NCBI RefSeq assembly: GCF_000938255.1
Contig: NZ_JYMR01000055.1
Coordinates: 44,045 to 108,044, forward strand
DNA length: 64,000 bases
Origin: Bradyrhizobium sp. LTSP849
GTDB taxonomy: Bacteria; Pseudomonadota; Alphaproteobacteria; Rhizobiales; Xanthobacteraceae
Reading direction: 5' to 3'
Shown here: positions 50,468-58,432 of the stretch, in pieces
Position numbering within the stretch: position 1 is the first letter of the stretch
Layout: each line of letters starts with the position of its first letter
Notes under the pieces: model-generated
The model's database searches: none
What the model saw: the letters and a program-made list of their open reading frames with translations, nothing else
Told to the model about the DNA's origin: nothing
Made by a program: the position numbers and the translations under genes

Positions 50468-52173
50468 TCGGCCGCTTCCTTGAACTCGTCAGGGAAATAT
50501 TTGATCACGGAGGACAGCGGATTCGATGCCGCCTGTCCGAGCCCGCAGATCGAGGCATCGCGCATCGCCTGGCTCAATTCTTCCAGCAGTGCGCGGTTCC
50601 AGACCGGCTTCTGCATTAACAGCGCCGCCTTCTGGGTTCCGACGCGGCACGGCGTGCACTGGCCGCAGCTCTCGTCCTCGAAGAACTTCATCAGGTTCAG
50701 CGCCGCCGCGCGCACGCTGTCCTTTTGCGACAGGATCACGATCGCGGCCGAGCCAATGAAGCAGCCGTATTTCTCCAGCGTGCCGAAGTCGAGCGGGATG
50801 TCGTCCATCGCCGCCGGCAAGATGCCGCCGGACGCGCCACCCGGAAGATAAGCATAGAACTGATGGCCGTCGGCCATGCCGCCGCAATATTCGTCGATCA
50901 GCTCGCGCACGGTGATGCCCGCGGGCGCGAGCTTCATGCCGGGGTTTTTCACGCGGCCGGAGACCGAGAAGCTGCGCAGGCCGTGACGCTCGTGGCGGCC
51001 ATGGCCCTTCCACCAGTCGGCGCCCTTCTCGACGATGTCGCGCACCCACCACAACGTCTCGATGTTGTTGATCAGCGTCGGCAGGCCGAACAGGCCGACC
51101 TGGAACGGATAGGGCGGCTTGTGCCTGGGCAGGCCGCGCTTGCCCTCGATGCTTTCGAGCAGCGAGGATTCCTCGCCGCAGATGTAAGCCCCGGCGCCGC
51201 GCCGCATGTGCAGTGTCGGACCGCCCGCGGGCAGCTTTGCAAGCTCGCGTTCGAGGATTTCGCGCGCCGCCGGATATTCGTCGCGCAGATAGATGTAGAC
51301 GTCGGGGGCCTGCACCACATGCGCGCCGATCAGCATGCCCTCGATGAAGCGATGCGGATCGCTTTCGAGATAGACGCGATCCTTGAACGTGCCGGGCTCG
51401 CCCTCGTCGCCGTTGATCGCCATCAGCCGCGGACCCGACTCGCCGAGCACCGCACGCCATTTGCGCCCGGTCGGGAAGCCGGCGCCGCCGAGGCCACGCA
51501 GCGAGGCGTCGTCGAGCGCCTTCAGCAGATCGTCCATCGGCAGCTCGCCCGAGCGCAGGCGATTGAGCAGCTTGTAGCCGCCGCCGGCGACATAGGCGTC
51601 GTAGTCGATATATTTCGGCAGATGGGCATGGGTGTCGCCGGCTTTCGCGGCCGCCAGCACATTGCCGACGGTCGCGTGGTCGACGAAATTGTGTCCGACT
51701 TCCGCGGCAGGCGCGGTGTCGCAGCGGCCGACGCAGGGCGCGCGCACCACGCGGATGCTCGGGCCGGACGCACTTTGCAAATCCTCGAGCAACTTCTCAC
51801 CGCCGAGCATCGCGCAAGTGAGAGAGTCGCAGACCCGGATCGTCAGCGGCGCAATGTCCGGCTCGCCTTCCTTCACGATGTCGAAATGCGCGTAGAAGGT
51901 CGCGGTCTCGAACACCTCGGCGAAAGCGAGCTTCATCTCGTCGGCGAGCGCGGCAAGATGCGCGGCCGAGATCTGGTGATATGTGTCCTGGATCAGGTGC
52001 ATATATTCGATCAGCAAGTCGCGCCGCCGCGGCCTGTCGCCGAGCAACTGCTCGATCTCATGCGCGGCGGCAGGGTCGACCTGCCGTCCCTTGGGCGTGG
52101 ACTTGGCGCGCTTGCGCCCCTCGCCCGGATGCTCGAATTCGCGAACCTTGTGAACGTCGTCGTTGCTGCTCAT
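50464..52173 (-). CDS. Formate dehydrogenase beta subunit, NuoE-NuoF fusion (Fdh1B-like)
   Basis: The 569-residue product fuses a NuoE/FdsG-like [2Fe-2S] module (about 30-180; Cys in VCDSLTC and APCVGRCD) to a NuoF/FdsB-like module (about 185-565). The latter has the FMN/NAD-binding stretch GLGGAGFPTGRKW, INGDEGEPGTFKDR, RRGAGAYICGEESSLLESIEG and a C-terminal [4Fe-4S] motif in ESCGQCTPCRVG. Electrons from formate thus reach NAD. In FdsGBA enzymes the two parts are separate; a fused beta of this size is the Methylobacterium FDH1 arrangement. It is the first gene of the dehydrogenase operon. Confidence 0.95.
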   Translation of the reverse strand: MSSNDDVHKVREFEHPGEGRKRAKSTPKGRQVDPAAAHEIEQLLGDRPRRRDLLIEYMHLIQDTYHQISAAHLAALADEMKLAFAEVFETATFYAHFDIVKEGEPDIAPLTIRVCDSLTCAMLGGEKLLEDLQSASGPSIRVVRAPCVGRCDTAPAAEVGHNFVDHATVGNVLAAAKAGDTHAHLPKYIDYDAYVAGGGYKLLNRLRSGELPMDDLLKALDDASLRGLGGAGFPTGRKWRAVLGESGPRLMAINGDEGEPGTFKDRVYLESDPHRFIEGMLIGAHVVQAPDVYIYLRDEYPAAREILERELAKLPAGGPTLHMRRGAGAYICGEESSLLESIEGKRGLPRHKPPYPFQVGLFGLPTLINNIETLWWVRDIVEKGADWWKGHGRHERHGLRSFSVSGRVKNPGMKLAPAGITVRELIDEYCGGMADGHQFYAYLPGGASGGILPAAMDDIPLDFGTLEKYGCFIGSAAIVILSQKDSVRAAALNLMKFFEDESCGQCTPCRVGTQKAALLMQKPVWNRALLEELSQAMRDASICGLGQAASNPLSSVIKYFPDEFKEAAE

Positions 52174-52209
52174 GGAAACGTCGCGTTCTCCTCAAAAGCG
52201 GCCGAAGCA

Positions 52210-52238
52210 ACTCTAGTCTCTGGTATACCACGCGCCAA
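52210..52238 (-). promoter_or_regulatory. Predicted promoter of the formate dehydrogenase operon with GTATAC palindrome
   Basis: On the minus strand TTGGCG (52238-52233) and TAGAGT (52215-52210) are spaced 17 bases and could be -35 and -10 elements. Between them lies the perfect palindrome TGGTATACCA (52221-52230), a typical place for repressor binding and a sequence typical of FCD-type GntR operators. This is a prediction from pattern alone. Confidence 0.45.
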
Positions 52239-52267
52239 GCGAATTTAGAACGTCTCTATAATGATTT

Positions 52268-52299
52268 AGGGGGCAGGCAGCCGCCCTGCCATGCCCCCT
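52268..52299 (-). terminator. Strong hairpin terminator downstream of the 94-residue secreted protein gene
   Basis: AGGGGGCA (52268-52275) pairs with TGCCCCCT (52292-52299), and inside it GGCAG (52276-52280) pairs with CTGCC (52286-52290) around a five-base loop, with one bulged A. On the minus strand it is followed by aaatc. It separates the small secreted gene from the dehydrogenase promoter. Confidence 0.75.
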
Positions 52300-52326
52300 T
52301 AGGCAAACTGGTCGCGGAACCCGGCT

Positions 52327-52611
52327 TCAGGTCTTGCTCATGCACTCTTCGATGTAGAACCAGCGGTCGTCGCCGATCAGGCCCTTGGACTTCACGTCGG
52401 CACGACAGGCTTTCAGCTTCGGCTTGTTGGCCGACCACTTCGCCTTCATGTCCTTCAGCTTCTGCATGGTGAGCTTGATCTTGCCCGGCGGCTTGGCGTC
52501 GGTCGTCGCGGCAGGTGTGGTGGCGGCAGGCGCCGCCACGGTTTGCGCGGACGCGGCGTGAAGGCTTGCGGCCAGCAGCATGGCGGCAAGGCAGATACGA
52601 GTGCGAAGCAT
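52327..52611 (-). CDS. Small secreted protein, unknown
   Basis: A 94-residue product with a signal peptide (LRTRICLAAMLLAASLHAASA, cleavage near 22), an Ala/Pro/Thr linker and a Lys-rich helical part (KIKLTMQKLKDMKAKWSANKPKLKACRADVKSKG) ending DDRWFYIEECMSKT. The two conserved-looking Cys in the mature part may form a disulfide. Short secreted proteins with this K-rich, WxANKPKLKAC plan are frequent in Bradyrhizobium. It lies between the OxlT-like gene and the formate dehydrogenase genes on the same strand. Confidence 0.7.
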   Translation of the reverse strand: MLRTRICLAAMLLAASLHAASAQTVAAPAATTPAATTDAKPPGKIKLTMQKLKDMKAKWSANKPKLKACRADVKSKGLIGDDRWFYIEECMSKT

Positions 52612-52703
52612 AAGAATCCCCCTAGATCCCATTCTCAATGTTTTGGCAGACGTGCGCCGCGGGATGCCGGCTTGCAGCCTCCCGCGGCGATGTGGGTTTG
52701 CGA

Positions 52704-54359
52704 TCAGAAGATCTTCACGGCGCTGAGCAGCGTCATGTACACGCCATAGGCCAGTGGAATAGCGACGAAGGCCCAGAACAGTGCGGCCTTGCCGTCGAGC
52801 CCGCCCGTGCCGATTCCGAACGAGCCGGTCTGCTGCGCGGCGCTTGCGCCGGCAGTCGAGGCCTGCAGCTTCGTCACCTCGGCTTCGCTCATGTACCACT
52901 TCGAATCGACCGGCTTGATCAAATAGTTGCAGATCAGGCCCGCGACCAGCATCGCGCACAGAATGTACATTGTGGTGTTGTAGAGCTGGTCGCGCGGCAC
53001 ACCGGCCGCGAGCTGGAACTCGCGGATGTAGTTGACCACGACGGGGCCGATGATGCCCGCGGTGGACCACGCCGTCAGCAGCCGGCCGTGGATGGCGCCG
53101 ACGAACTGGGTCCCGAACATGTCGGCGAGATAGGCCGGCACGGTCGCGAAGCCGCCGCCATACATCGACAGGATGATGCCGAAGCCGAGCACGAACAGCA
53201 GCTTCGAGCCCATCGCCGCAAAGGTCGGTGCCAGCGCGTAAAGCACGATGCCGAGGATGAAGAACGTATAGTAGGTGTTCTTGCGGCCGATATAGTCCGA
53301 CAGCGACGCCCAGAAGAAACGGCCGCCGATGTTGAACAGCGACAGCAGGCCTGCAAAGCCGGCGGCGATCGCCGCGATCTGCCCCTTCTGCGCGGCATTC
53401 AACGCGTTGAAGCCGACGTCCGGAAGCCCGATCAGCTTGCCGGCGAAGATTTCCTGAAGCATCGGCGAAGCCATGCCGATCACGCCGATGCCGGCCGACA
53501 CGTTCAAGCACAGCACCCACCAGATCAGCCAGAATTGCGGCGTCTTGTGCGCGTTGTCGAGATGGACGTGATGCTCGGAGATCATCGTCTTCTTCTCGCT
53601 CGGCGCCGTCCAACCCTCCGGCTTCCAGCCGGTCGGCGGCAGGCGATAGCGGAAGGCGCCGATTATCATGAAGACAAAATAGATGATGCCCATGGTGAGG
53701 AAGGTTTCCCAGACCCCGACCGAGGTCGGGGTCTTGAACTGGTCCATCAGCCAGTTCGCCAGCGGCGCTCCGATCATGGCGCCGCCGCCAAAGCCCATGA
53801 TGGCCATGCCGGTCGCCATGCCGCGCCGGTCCGGAAACCATTTCACCAGCGTCGACACCGGGGAGATGTAACCGAGGCCAAGACCGATGCCGCCGATCAC
53901 GCCGGAGCCGAGCCACATGACCCAGAGCTGATGGACATAGATGCCGATGGCGCCGAGCAGGAGGCCGCCGCACCAGCAGCAGGCCGCGACGAAGCCCGCC
54001 TTGCGCGGCCCGGCGCGCTCGAGCCAGCCGCCCCACAGCGCGGCGGAGACGCCGAGCACGACGAAGAACAGGGTGTACATCCAGCCCAAGCTCGCGACCT
54101 TCCAGTCGCAGCTCGTGGAGAAAAGCTCCTGCCACAGCGAGATGTCCGGGCAGGCTTTTGGCGCGGTCAATCCGATCGCGCGCGACAGCGGCAGCCAGAA
54201 CACCGAGAAGCCGTAGGCCATGCCGATGCAGAGATGGATGCACAGCGCCGCCGGCGGCACCAGCCATCGGTTGAACCCGGCGGTCGCGATGGTCCGCTCG
54301 CGGTCAAGCAAACCCGCGCCAGCGCCCGAAATCCTTCCAGCGCTCTCAATTGTCGTCAT
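52704..54359 (-). CDS. MFS transporter, OxlT oxalate/formate antiporter-like
   Basis: The 551-residue product has about 12 membrane helices and begins with the OxlT-like LCIHLCIGMAYGFSVFWLPL after a 40-residue soluble start. It has the MFS loop motif PDRRGMATGMAIMGFGGGAMIGAP between helices. The long loop after helix 6 (about 215-270, LPPTGWKPEGWTAP) is typical of this subfamily. It likely exchanges oxalate or another carboxylate for formate, or imports formate. The position next to a formate dehydrogenase supports a formate link; no oxalate genes (frc, oxc) are in the window. Confidence 0.85.
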   Translation of the reverse strand: MTTIESAGRISGAGAGLLDRERTIATAGFNRWLVPPAALCIHLCIGMAYGFSVFWLPLSRAIGLTAPKACPDISLWQELFSTSCDWKVASLGWMYTLFFVVLGVSAALWGGWLERAGPRKAGFVAACCWCGGLLLGAIGIYVHQLWVMWLGSGVIGGIGLGLGYISPVSTLVKWFPDRRGMATGMAIMGFGGGAMIGAPLANWLMDQFKTPTSVGVWETFLTMGIIYFVFMIIGAFRYRLPPTGWKPEGWTAPSEKKTMISEHHVHLDNAHKTPQFWLIWWVLCLNVSAGIGVIGMASPMLQEIFAGKLIGLPDVGFNALNAAQKGQIAAIAAGFAGLLSLFNIGGRFFWASLSDYIGRKNTYYTFFILGIVLYALAPTFAAMGSKLLFVLGFGIILSMYGGGFATVPAYLADMFGTQFVGAIHGRLLTAWSTAGIIGPVVVNYIREFQLAAGVPRDQLYNTTMYILCAMLVAGLICNYLIKPVDSKWYMSEAEVTKLQASTAGASAAQQTGSFGIGTGGLDGKAALFWAFVAIPLAYGVYMTLLSAVKIF

Positions 54360-54677
54360 GCATTCCTCCCCTGCCAGCCGCCCTTCTGAGCGAACCTGCC
54401 GCTACCATCCTGTCCTCAGCCCGGTGCGGTGCAGCTTTTGTCCCTGCTGCTCCGCACAATCACCCGACGCGCGCCAGGATCGTCACGTGCGTCTGAAAAG
54501 TTAACCCCTCGAGCGGGGTCCTATGCCCGATACGATGTGGAGGCTTCGTGTGTGGCCCATTGATCCGCGTATCGCAGACAAGACTCAACCTCCGCGCCCG
54601 CACGGAGAAAGTCAATTTGGACAGAAGCCATGATCGATGTCGATAGACAAAAGGTCGGTATCCGCGCGGTAACGCGC
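54360..54677. other. Intergenic stretch between OxlT-like and TusA-like genes
   Basis: About 320 bases with no gene that I can support. A short hairpin ACCCC-TCGAGC-GGGGT (54504-54519) is present but has no T-tract. The stretch should contain the promoter of the OxlT-like gene on the minus strand. Confidence 0.5.
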
Positions 54678-54953
54678 CTAAGAACGCAGCGCAGCATTGG
54701 CAGTGTCTATCGAACCATTTGTTTTTTCTATCAAGAACACGATGCGCGCATCGTTGCGCTCGGTGATCTCCACCTTGTCGCCGGTCTCGCGGATCAGGTT
54801 CGGAATGTCAATCACCGACAGTGGATCGGTACAGTGCACTTCGAGCTGATCGCCCGGCTGCAATGGTTTCAACGCCTTGCGCGTCTTCAAGGCGGGCAGC
54901 GGGCATTTCAGCCCTTTGAGATCAAGCATCGTTCTGGTCGTTGTTCTTGTCAT
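54678..54953 (-). CDS. TusA/SirA-family sulfur carrier protein
   Basis: A 91-residue protein with the TusA motif LDLKGLKCPLPALKTRKAL (the CPxP Cys carries persulfide) and the second strand VHCTDPLSVIDIPNLIRETGD. TusA-like proteins move sulfur in tRNA thiolation and in maturation of molybdo-enzymes; in E. coli TusA supports sulfur flow for molybdopterin and FdhD-dependent dehydrogenases. Its position near moeA, mobB and fdhD fits such a role for the formate dehydrogenase. The start may be the internal ATG at 54929. Confidence 0.88.
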   Translation of the reverse strand: MTRTTTRTMLDLKGLKCPLPALKTRKALKPLQPGDQLEVHCTDPLSVIDIPNLIRETGDKVEITERNDARIVFLIEKTNGSIDTANAALRS

Positions 54954-54997
54954 GGGCGCAACATGGCGGGAGGGGTCGATAACGTCAACGCGTCGCC

Positions 54998-56254
54998 TCA
55001 GATCAGATCGGCATAGGACAGGAAACCTACGTACTGCCCCGGCTGGACACGCGTGATGTCCTCGCCCAGTTCAATCAAGCCGTCAGTCTCCACCAAAGAT
55101 GACAACAGCCCGGCGCCCTCGCGCGGAAACTTGACCGCCTCCAGCGTGCCGTCCTCTCCGCGCCGCAACGAAGCGCGAACATATTCGCGCCGGGCGATCT
55201 TCTTCTTGTAGGTGAACGCCGCGCGGACGGGGATCGGCAACAGCGGCTCGGGCCGACTGCCGGCGAGCGCCAGCACGGTCGGCCGCACCACATGGACGAA
55301 GGTAACAAAACTCGCGACGGGATTGCCCGGCAATCCGATCAGCGGCGTGCCCTCGATGATGCCCATCGCCACGGGCCGGCCGGGCTTGATCGCCATCCGC
55401 CACAGCACCAGCGAGCCAATGCTCTCCACCGCCGCCTTGACGTGATCCTCCTCGCCGGTCGAGACACCGCCAGTGGTGAGGATCAGGTCATGTGAGCCCG
55501 CGACCTGCTTCAATCCGTCCGCAAGCGAGTTGCGCTCGTCGCGCAAGATACCGAGATCGCTGACCTCGCAGCCGAGCCGGCGCAGCATCGCCATCAGCAT
55601 GAAGCGGTTCGAATCGAACAGCTGGGAGGCCGCGCGCGGCTCGCCGGGCGAAGCCAGCTCGTCGCCGGTCGAGAACACCGCGACGCGGATGCGTCTCATG
55701 ACATCGAGCCGGCTGAGGCCGAACGCCGCAGCAAGCGCAACGTGCTGCGGCCGCAGCCGCTGGCCGGCGCGCAGCGCGATGTGCCCTCCGGGAATGTCCT
55801 CGCCCGCAGGGCGGACATTGGCGCCCGGCTTCAGCCCCGGCGGCAACACGATATTGCCGGCCTCATCGATGCGGACATCTTCCTGCATGAAGACGGTTTC
55901 GGCACCCGGCGGCATTGGCGCGCCCGTAAAGATGCGCGCAGTGTGGCCGGGCTTGATCCCGGCGTGTACGAGGCCGCCGGCCTGGATGCGGCCATCAAGC
56001 GGGAACGCTCGTTCCGTTTCTTGCGGGAGGTCCGCGTTGCGCACGGCGTAGCCATCGACGGCGGAATTGGTGAAGGGCGGCAGCGGCAGGGGCGCGGCAA
56101 TATCGCGCGCCAGCACGCGCCCGTCGGCATCGACCAGCGCCACCATCTCGATATCGGCAATCGCGCTGACGCGGGTCGTGATGAGGCCTACGGCCTCGTC
56201 GACCGACATCATCGGTCCACCGAAGGCAAAACAATCGTCCGAGAGTTGCGCCAT
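54998..56254 (-). CDS. moeA: Molybdopterin molybdenumtransferase (MoeA)
   Basis: The 418-residue product is a standard MoeA: LPPFTNSAVDGYAV, VRPAGEDIPGGHIALRAGQRL, VFSTGDELASPGEP, LTTGGVSTGEEDHVK, KPGRPVAMGIIEGTPLIGLPGNPVASFVTF and a C-terminal barrel domain. Asp in VDGYAV, GEDI and GEEDHVK correspond to the metal/MPT-binding residues of E. coli MoeA. It inserts Mo (or W) into adenylated molybdopterin. It sits 9 bases after mobB in the same operon. Confidence 0.95.
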   Translation of the reverse strand: MAQLSDDCFAFGGPMMSVDEAVGLITTRVSAIADIEMVALVDADGRVLARDIAAPLPLPPFTNSAVDGYAVRNADLPQETERAFPLDGRIQAGGLVHAGIKPGHTARIFTGAPMPPGAETVFMQEDVRIDEAGNIVLPPGLKPGANVRPAGEDIPGGHIALRAGQRLRPQHVALAAAFGLSRLDVMRRIRVAVFSTGDELASPGEPRAASQLFDSNRFMLMAMLRRLGCEVSDLGILRDERNSLADGLKQVAGSHDLILTTGGVSTGEEDHVKAAVESIGSLVLWRMAIKPGRPVAMGIIEGTPLIGLPGNPVASFVTFVHVVRPTVLALAGSRPEPLLPIPVRAAFTYKKKIARREYVRASLRRGEDGTLEAVKFPREGAGLLSSLVETDGLIELGEDITRVQPGQYVGFLSYADLI

Positions 56255-56263
56255 GGTGCCTCG

Positions 56264-56791
56264 TCAGCGCATCGCAGCGCTTTTCGCGACCGCTTCCTCG
56301 ATCGGCATCGCCGAACGCAGCAGCAATGCTGCGGCGGCCGCAATATCGTCGAGATGGACGGTCGGCAGCCGGGTTTCAACCGCGACGTCGGTCGCAATTC
56401 CCACAATTCCGGGATCGTCGGGAAACAGCAGCGGCTTGGCATTGGCCGCGCGATGCACCTCGATCTTGCGATGCGGCTCGCGCTTGAAACCCTCGACGAC
56501 GACGAGGTCGACCGCGGACAGCTTGCTCAGGAGTTCCGGCAGCCGCGGCTCTGGCGCGCCGCGCAATTCGTGCATCAACGCCCAGCGGTTAGCCGAAGCC
56601 ACCAGCACCTCGGCCGCACCGGCCTCGCGATGGCGCCAGGAATCCTTGCCGGGCACGTCGACGTCGAACTGGTGATGCGCATGCTTGATCACCGAGACGC
56701 GCAGGCCCTGCGCGTTGAAATGCGGGATCAGCCGCGTCAACAGCATAGTCTTGCCCGCACCGCTCCAGCCCGCAAGGCCGATGACTTTCAT
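56264..56791 (-). CDS. mobB: MobB, molybdopterin-guanine dinucleotide biosynthesis adaptor
   Basis: A 175-residue P-loop protein with GLAGWSGAGKTMLLTRLI, VSVIKHAHHQFDVDVPGKDSWRHREAGAAEVLV and DLVVVEGFKREPHRKIEV. These match MobB, a GTP-binding adaptor that assists MobA in adding GMP to the pterin cofactor. A bis-MGD enzyme such as formate dehydrogenase needs this. The gene is divergent from fdhD and starts the mobB-moeA operon. Confidence 0.93.
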   Translation of the reverse strand: MKVIGLAGWSGAGKTMLLTRLIPHFNAQGLRVSVIKHAHHQFDVDVPGKDSWRHREAGAAEVLVASANRWALMHELRGAPEPRLPELLSKLSAVDLVVVEGFKREPHRKIEVHRAANAKPLLFPDDPGIVGIATDVAVETRLPTVHLDDIAAAAALLLRSAMPIEEAVAKSAAMR

Positions 56792-56898
56792 CGCAACCCA
56801 ATCTCCGCCAGCCGTATCACACGACTGGAACTGCCTGGTTCATCATTGTGAGCATGCTTATATCGGCTTGACCCGAATGTCATGCTAACGTCGCGGCC

Positions 56899-57789
56899 AT
56901 GATGAAGATCGACAAAGCTCCGGTGCCCCTGATCGTTCCTGATACGGCCGACCCGCGCCTGACCCAGAGCGTGACCGGGACCGACCAGGCCGGTGCCAGG
57001 GTCGAGATCAAGGTGCCGATGGAGCGTCCGCTGACGCTCTATTTGAATGCACAGGAGATCGTCACCATGATGACGATCGGCGACTATCCGGAATATCTGG
57101 CGCTGGGCTATCTGCTCAACCAGAACATGCTGAAATATAATGACGCGGTCACCGAGGTCGAATACGACGACGATCTCCAGGTCGTCGTCGTGCGCACCGA
57201 GCACCACACCAATTTCGAGGCCAAGCTGAAGAAGCGCACGCAGACCTCTGGCTGCGCACAGGGCACTGCTTTCGGCGATCTGCTCGAGGCAGTCGAGAGC
57301 GTTGCGCTGCCGAAGGCCGAGCTGCGCACCTCCTGGCTCTACCAGATGACGCAGACCATCAACACCATGCCTTCGCTCTACCTCGAAGCGGGCGCGATCC
57401 ACGGCTGCGTGCTATGCAAGGAGGGTGAGCCGCTCTGCTACACCGAGGATGTCGGCCGCCACAACGCAGTCGACAAGATCGCGGGCTGGATGTACCGCCA
57501 CGGCGTCGATGCCTCCGACAAGATCCTCTACACCACGGGACGGCTCACCTCGGAGATGGTGATCAAGACGGTCCGCATGGGCATTCCGATCCTGGTGTCG
57601 CGCTCCGGCTTCACCGCCTGGGGCGTCGATCTCGCAAGGCAAGTGGGCCTGACGCTGGTCGGCCGCGCGCGCGGAAAGCGCTTCATGACGCTCGCGGGCG
57701 AAGACCGCATCGTCTATGACCAGAATCTCGCTTACGTCGAGGATGAGTCGGCGAAGCACAAGCGGAAGGGTGAAGCTGGTGACGACTAG
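56899..57789 (+). CDS. fdhD: FdhD, formate dehydrogenase sulfurtransferase/accessory protein
   Basis: The 296-residue product has LTLYLNAQEIVTMMTIGDYPEYLALGYLL, SGCAQGTAF and GCVLCKEGEPLCYTEDVGRHNAVDKIAGW, followed by CTTGRLTSEMVIKTVRMGIPILVSRS-like strands. FdhD passes sulfur to the bis-MGD cofactor of formate dehydrogenases. Ser-Gly-Cys replaces the CxxC of the E. coli protein with a single Cys in that loop (SGCAQG), so the mechanism may differ slightly. It is divergent from mobB and overlaps mobA by 11 bases. ATG codons at 56899 and 56902 are adjacent. Confidence 0.93.
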   Translation: MMKIDKAPVPLIVPDTADPRLTQSVTGTDQAGARVEIKVPMERPLTLYLNAQEIVTMMTIGDYPEYLALGYLLNQNMLKYNDAVTEVEYDDDLQVVVVRTEHHTNFEAKLKKRTQTSGCAQGTAFGDLLEAVESVALPKAELRTSWLYQMTQTINTMPSLYLEAGAIHGCVLCKEGEPLCYTEDVGRHNAVDKIAGWMYRHGVDASDKILYTTGRLTSEMVIKTVRMGIPILVSRSGFTAWGVDLARQVGLTLVGRARGKRFMTLAGEDRIVYDQNLAYVEDESAKHKRKGEAGDD

Positions 57790-58426
57790 GATTCCGGCGA
57801 CAAGCTTTCCGTCGACTCTTGGCGTGCTGCTCGCCGGCGGCCTGGCGCGACGCATGGGCGGCGGTGACAAGCCGATGCGCACCATCGGCGGCCGCACCAT
57901 TCTGGAGCGCGTGATTGCGCGCCTCTCATCCCAGTGCAGCGGGTTGATTCTCAATGCCAATGGTGATCCCGCACGCTTCGCTGCATTCGGGCTGACGATC
58001 GTTGCGGACGACGTGCCCGGCTTCCCGGGCCCGCTCGCGGGCATCCTCGCCGCGCTTGACTGGAGCGCGGCGAACCAACCGGAGATCGAATGGGTGCTCA
58101 GCGCGGCCGGCGACTGTCCGTTCCTGCCGCGCGATCTGGTCGCACGCTTGCATGAAGCGCGCGAACGAGAGGGCGCACAGCTCGCCGTTGCAGCTTCAGG
58201 CGACCAGACGCATCCGGTGATCGGTCTGTGGCGCGTGAGCTTGCGCAACGAGCTGCGTCACGCGCTGGTGGTCGAGGACATCCGCAGGATCGACCGCTGG
58301 ACCGCGCGCTATCCGCTCGCGACGGTGACCTGGCCAACCGAACCGCTCGATCCGTTCTTCAATGCCAACACGGTCGAAGACATCGCGGAAGCCGAGCGGT
58401 TGGCGGCGCTGGATGCAGCGTCTTAA
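57779..58426 (+). CDS. mobA: MobA, molybdenum cofactor guanylyltransferase
   Basis: From the GTG at 57779 (ribosome binding site GGAAGGG eight bases upstream) the product is 215 residues. It starts LGVLLAGGLARRMGGGDKPM, the nucleotidyltransferase loop, and continues with VLSAAGDCPFLPRDLV (metal Asp) and PLDPFFNANTVEDI (the FxNxNTxED signature). It attaches GMP to Mo- or W-molybdopterin. The start lies inside the fdhD end, so translation is probably coupled. The gene ends 7 bases before a convergent monooxygenase gene. Confidence 0.95.
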   Translation: MTTRIPATSFPSTLGVLLAGGLARRMGGGDKPMRTIGGRTILERVIARLSSQCSGLILNANGDPARFAAFGLTIVADDVPGFPGPLAGILAALDWSAANQPEIEWVLSAAGDCPFLPRDLVARLHEAREREGAQLAVAASGDQTHPVIGLWRVSLRNELRHALVVEDIRRIDRWTARYPLATVTWPTEPLDPFFNANTVEDIAEAERLAALDAAS

Positions 58427-58432
58427 TCAAGC

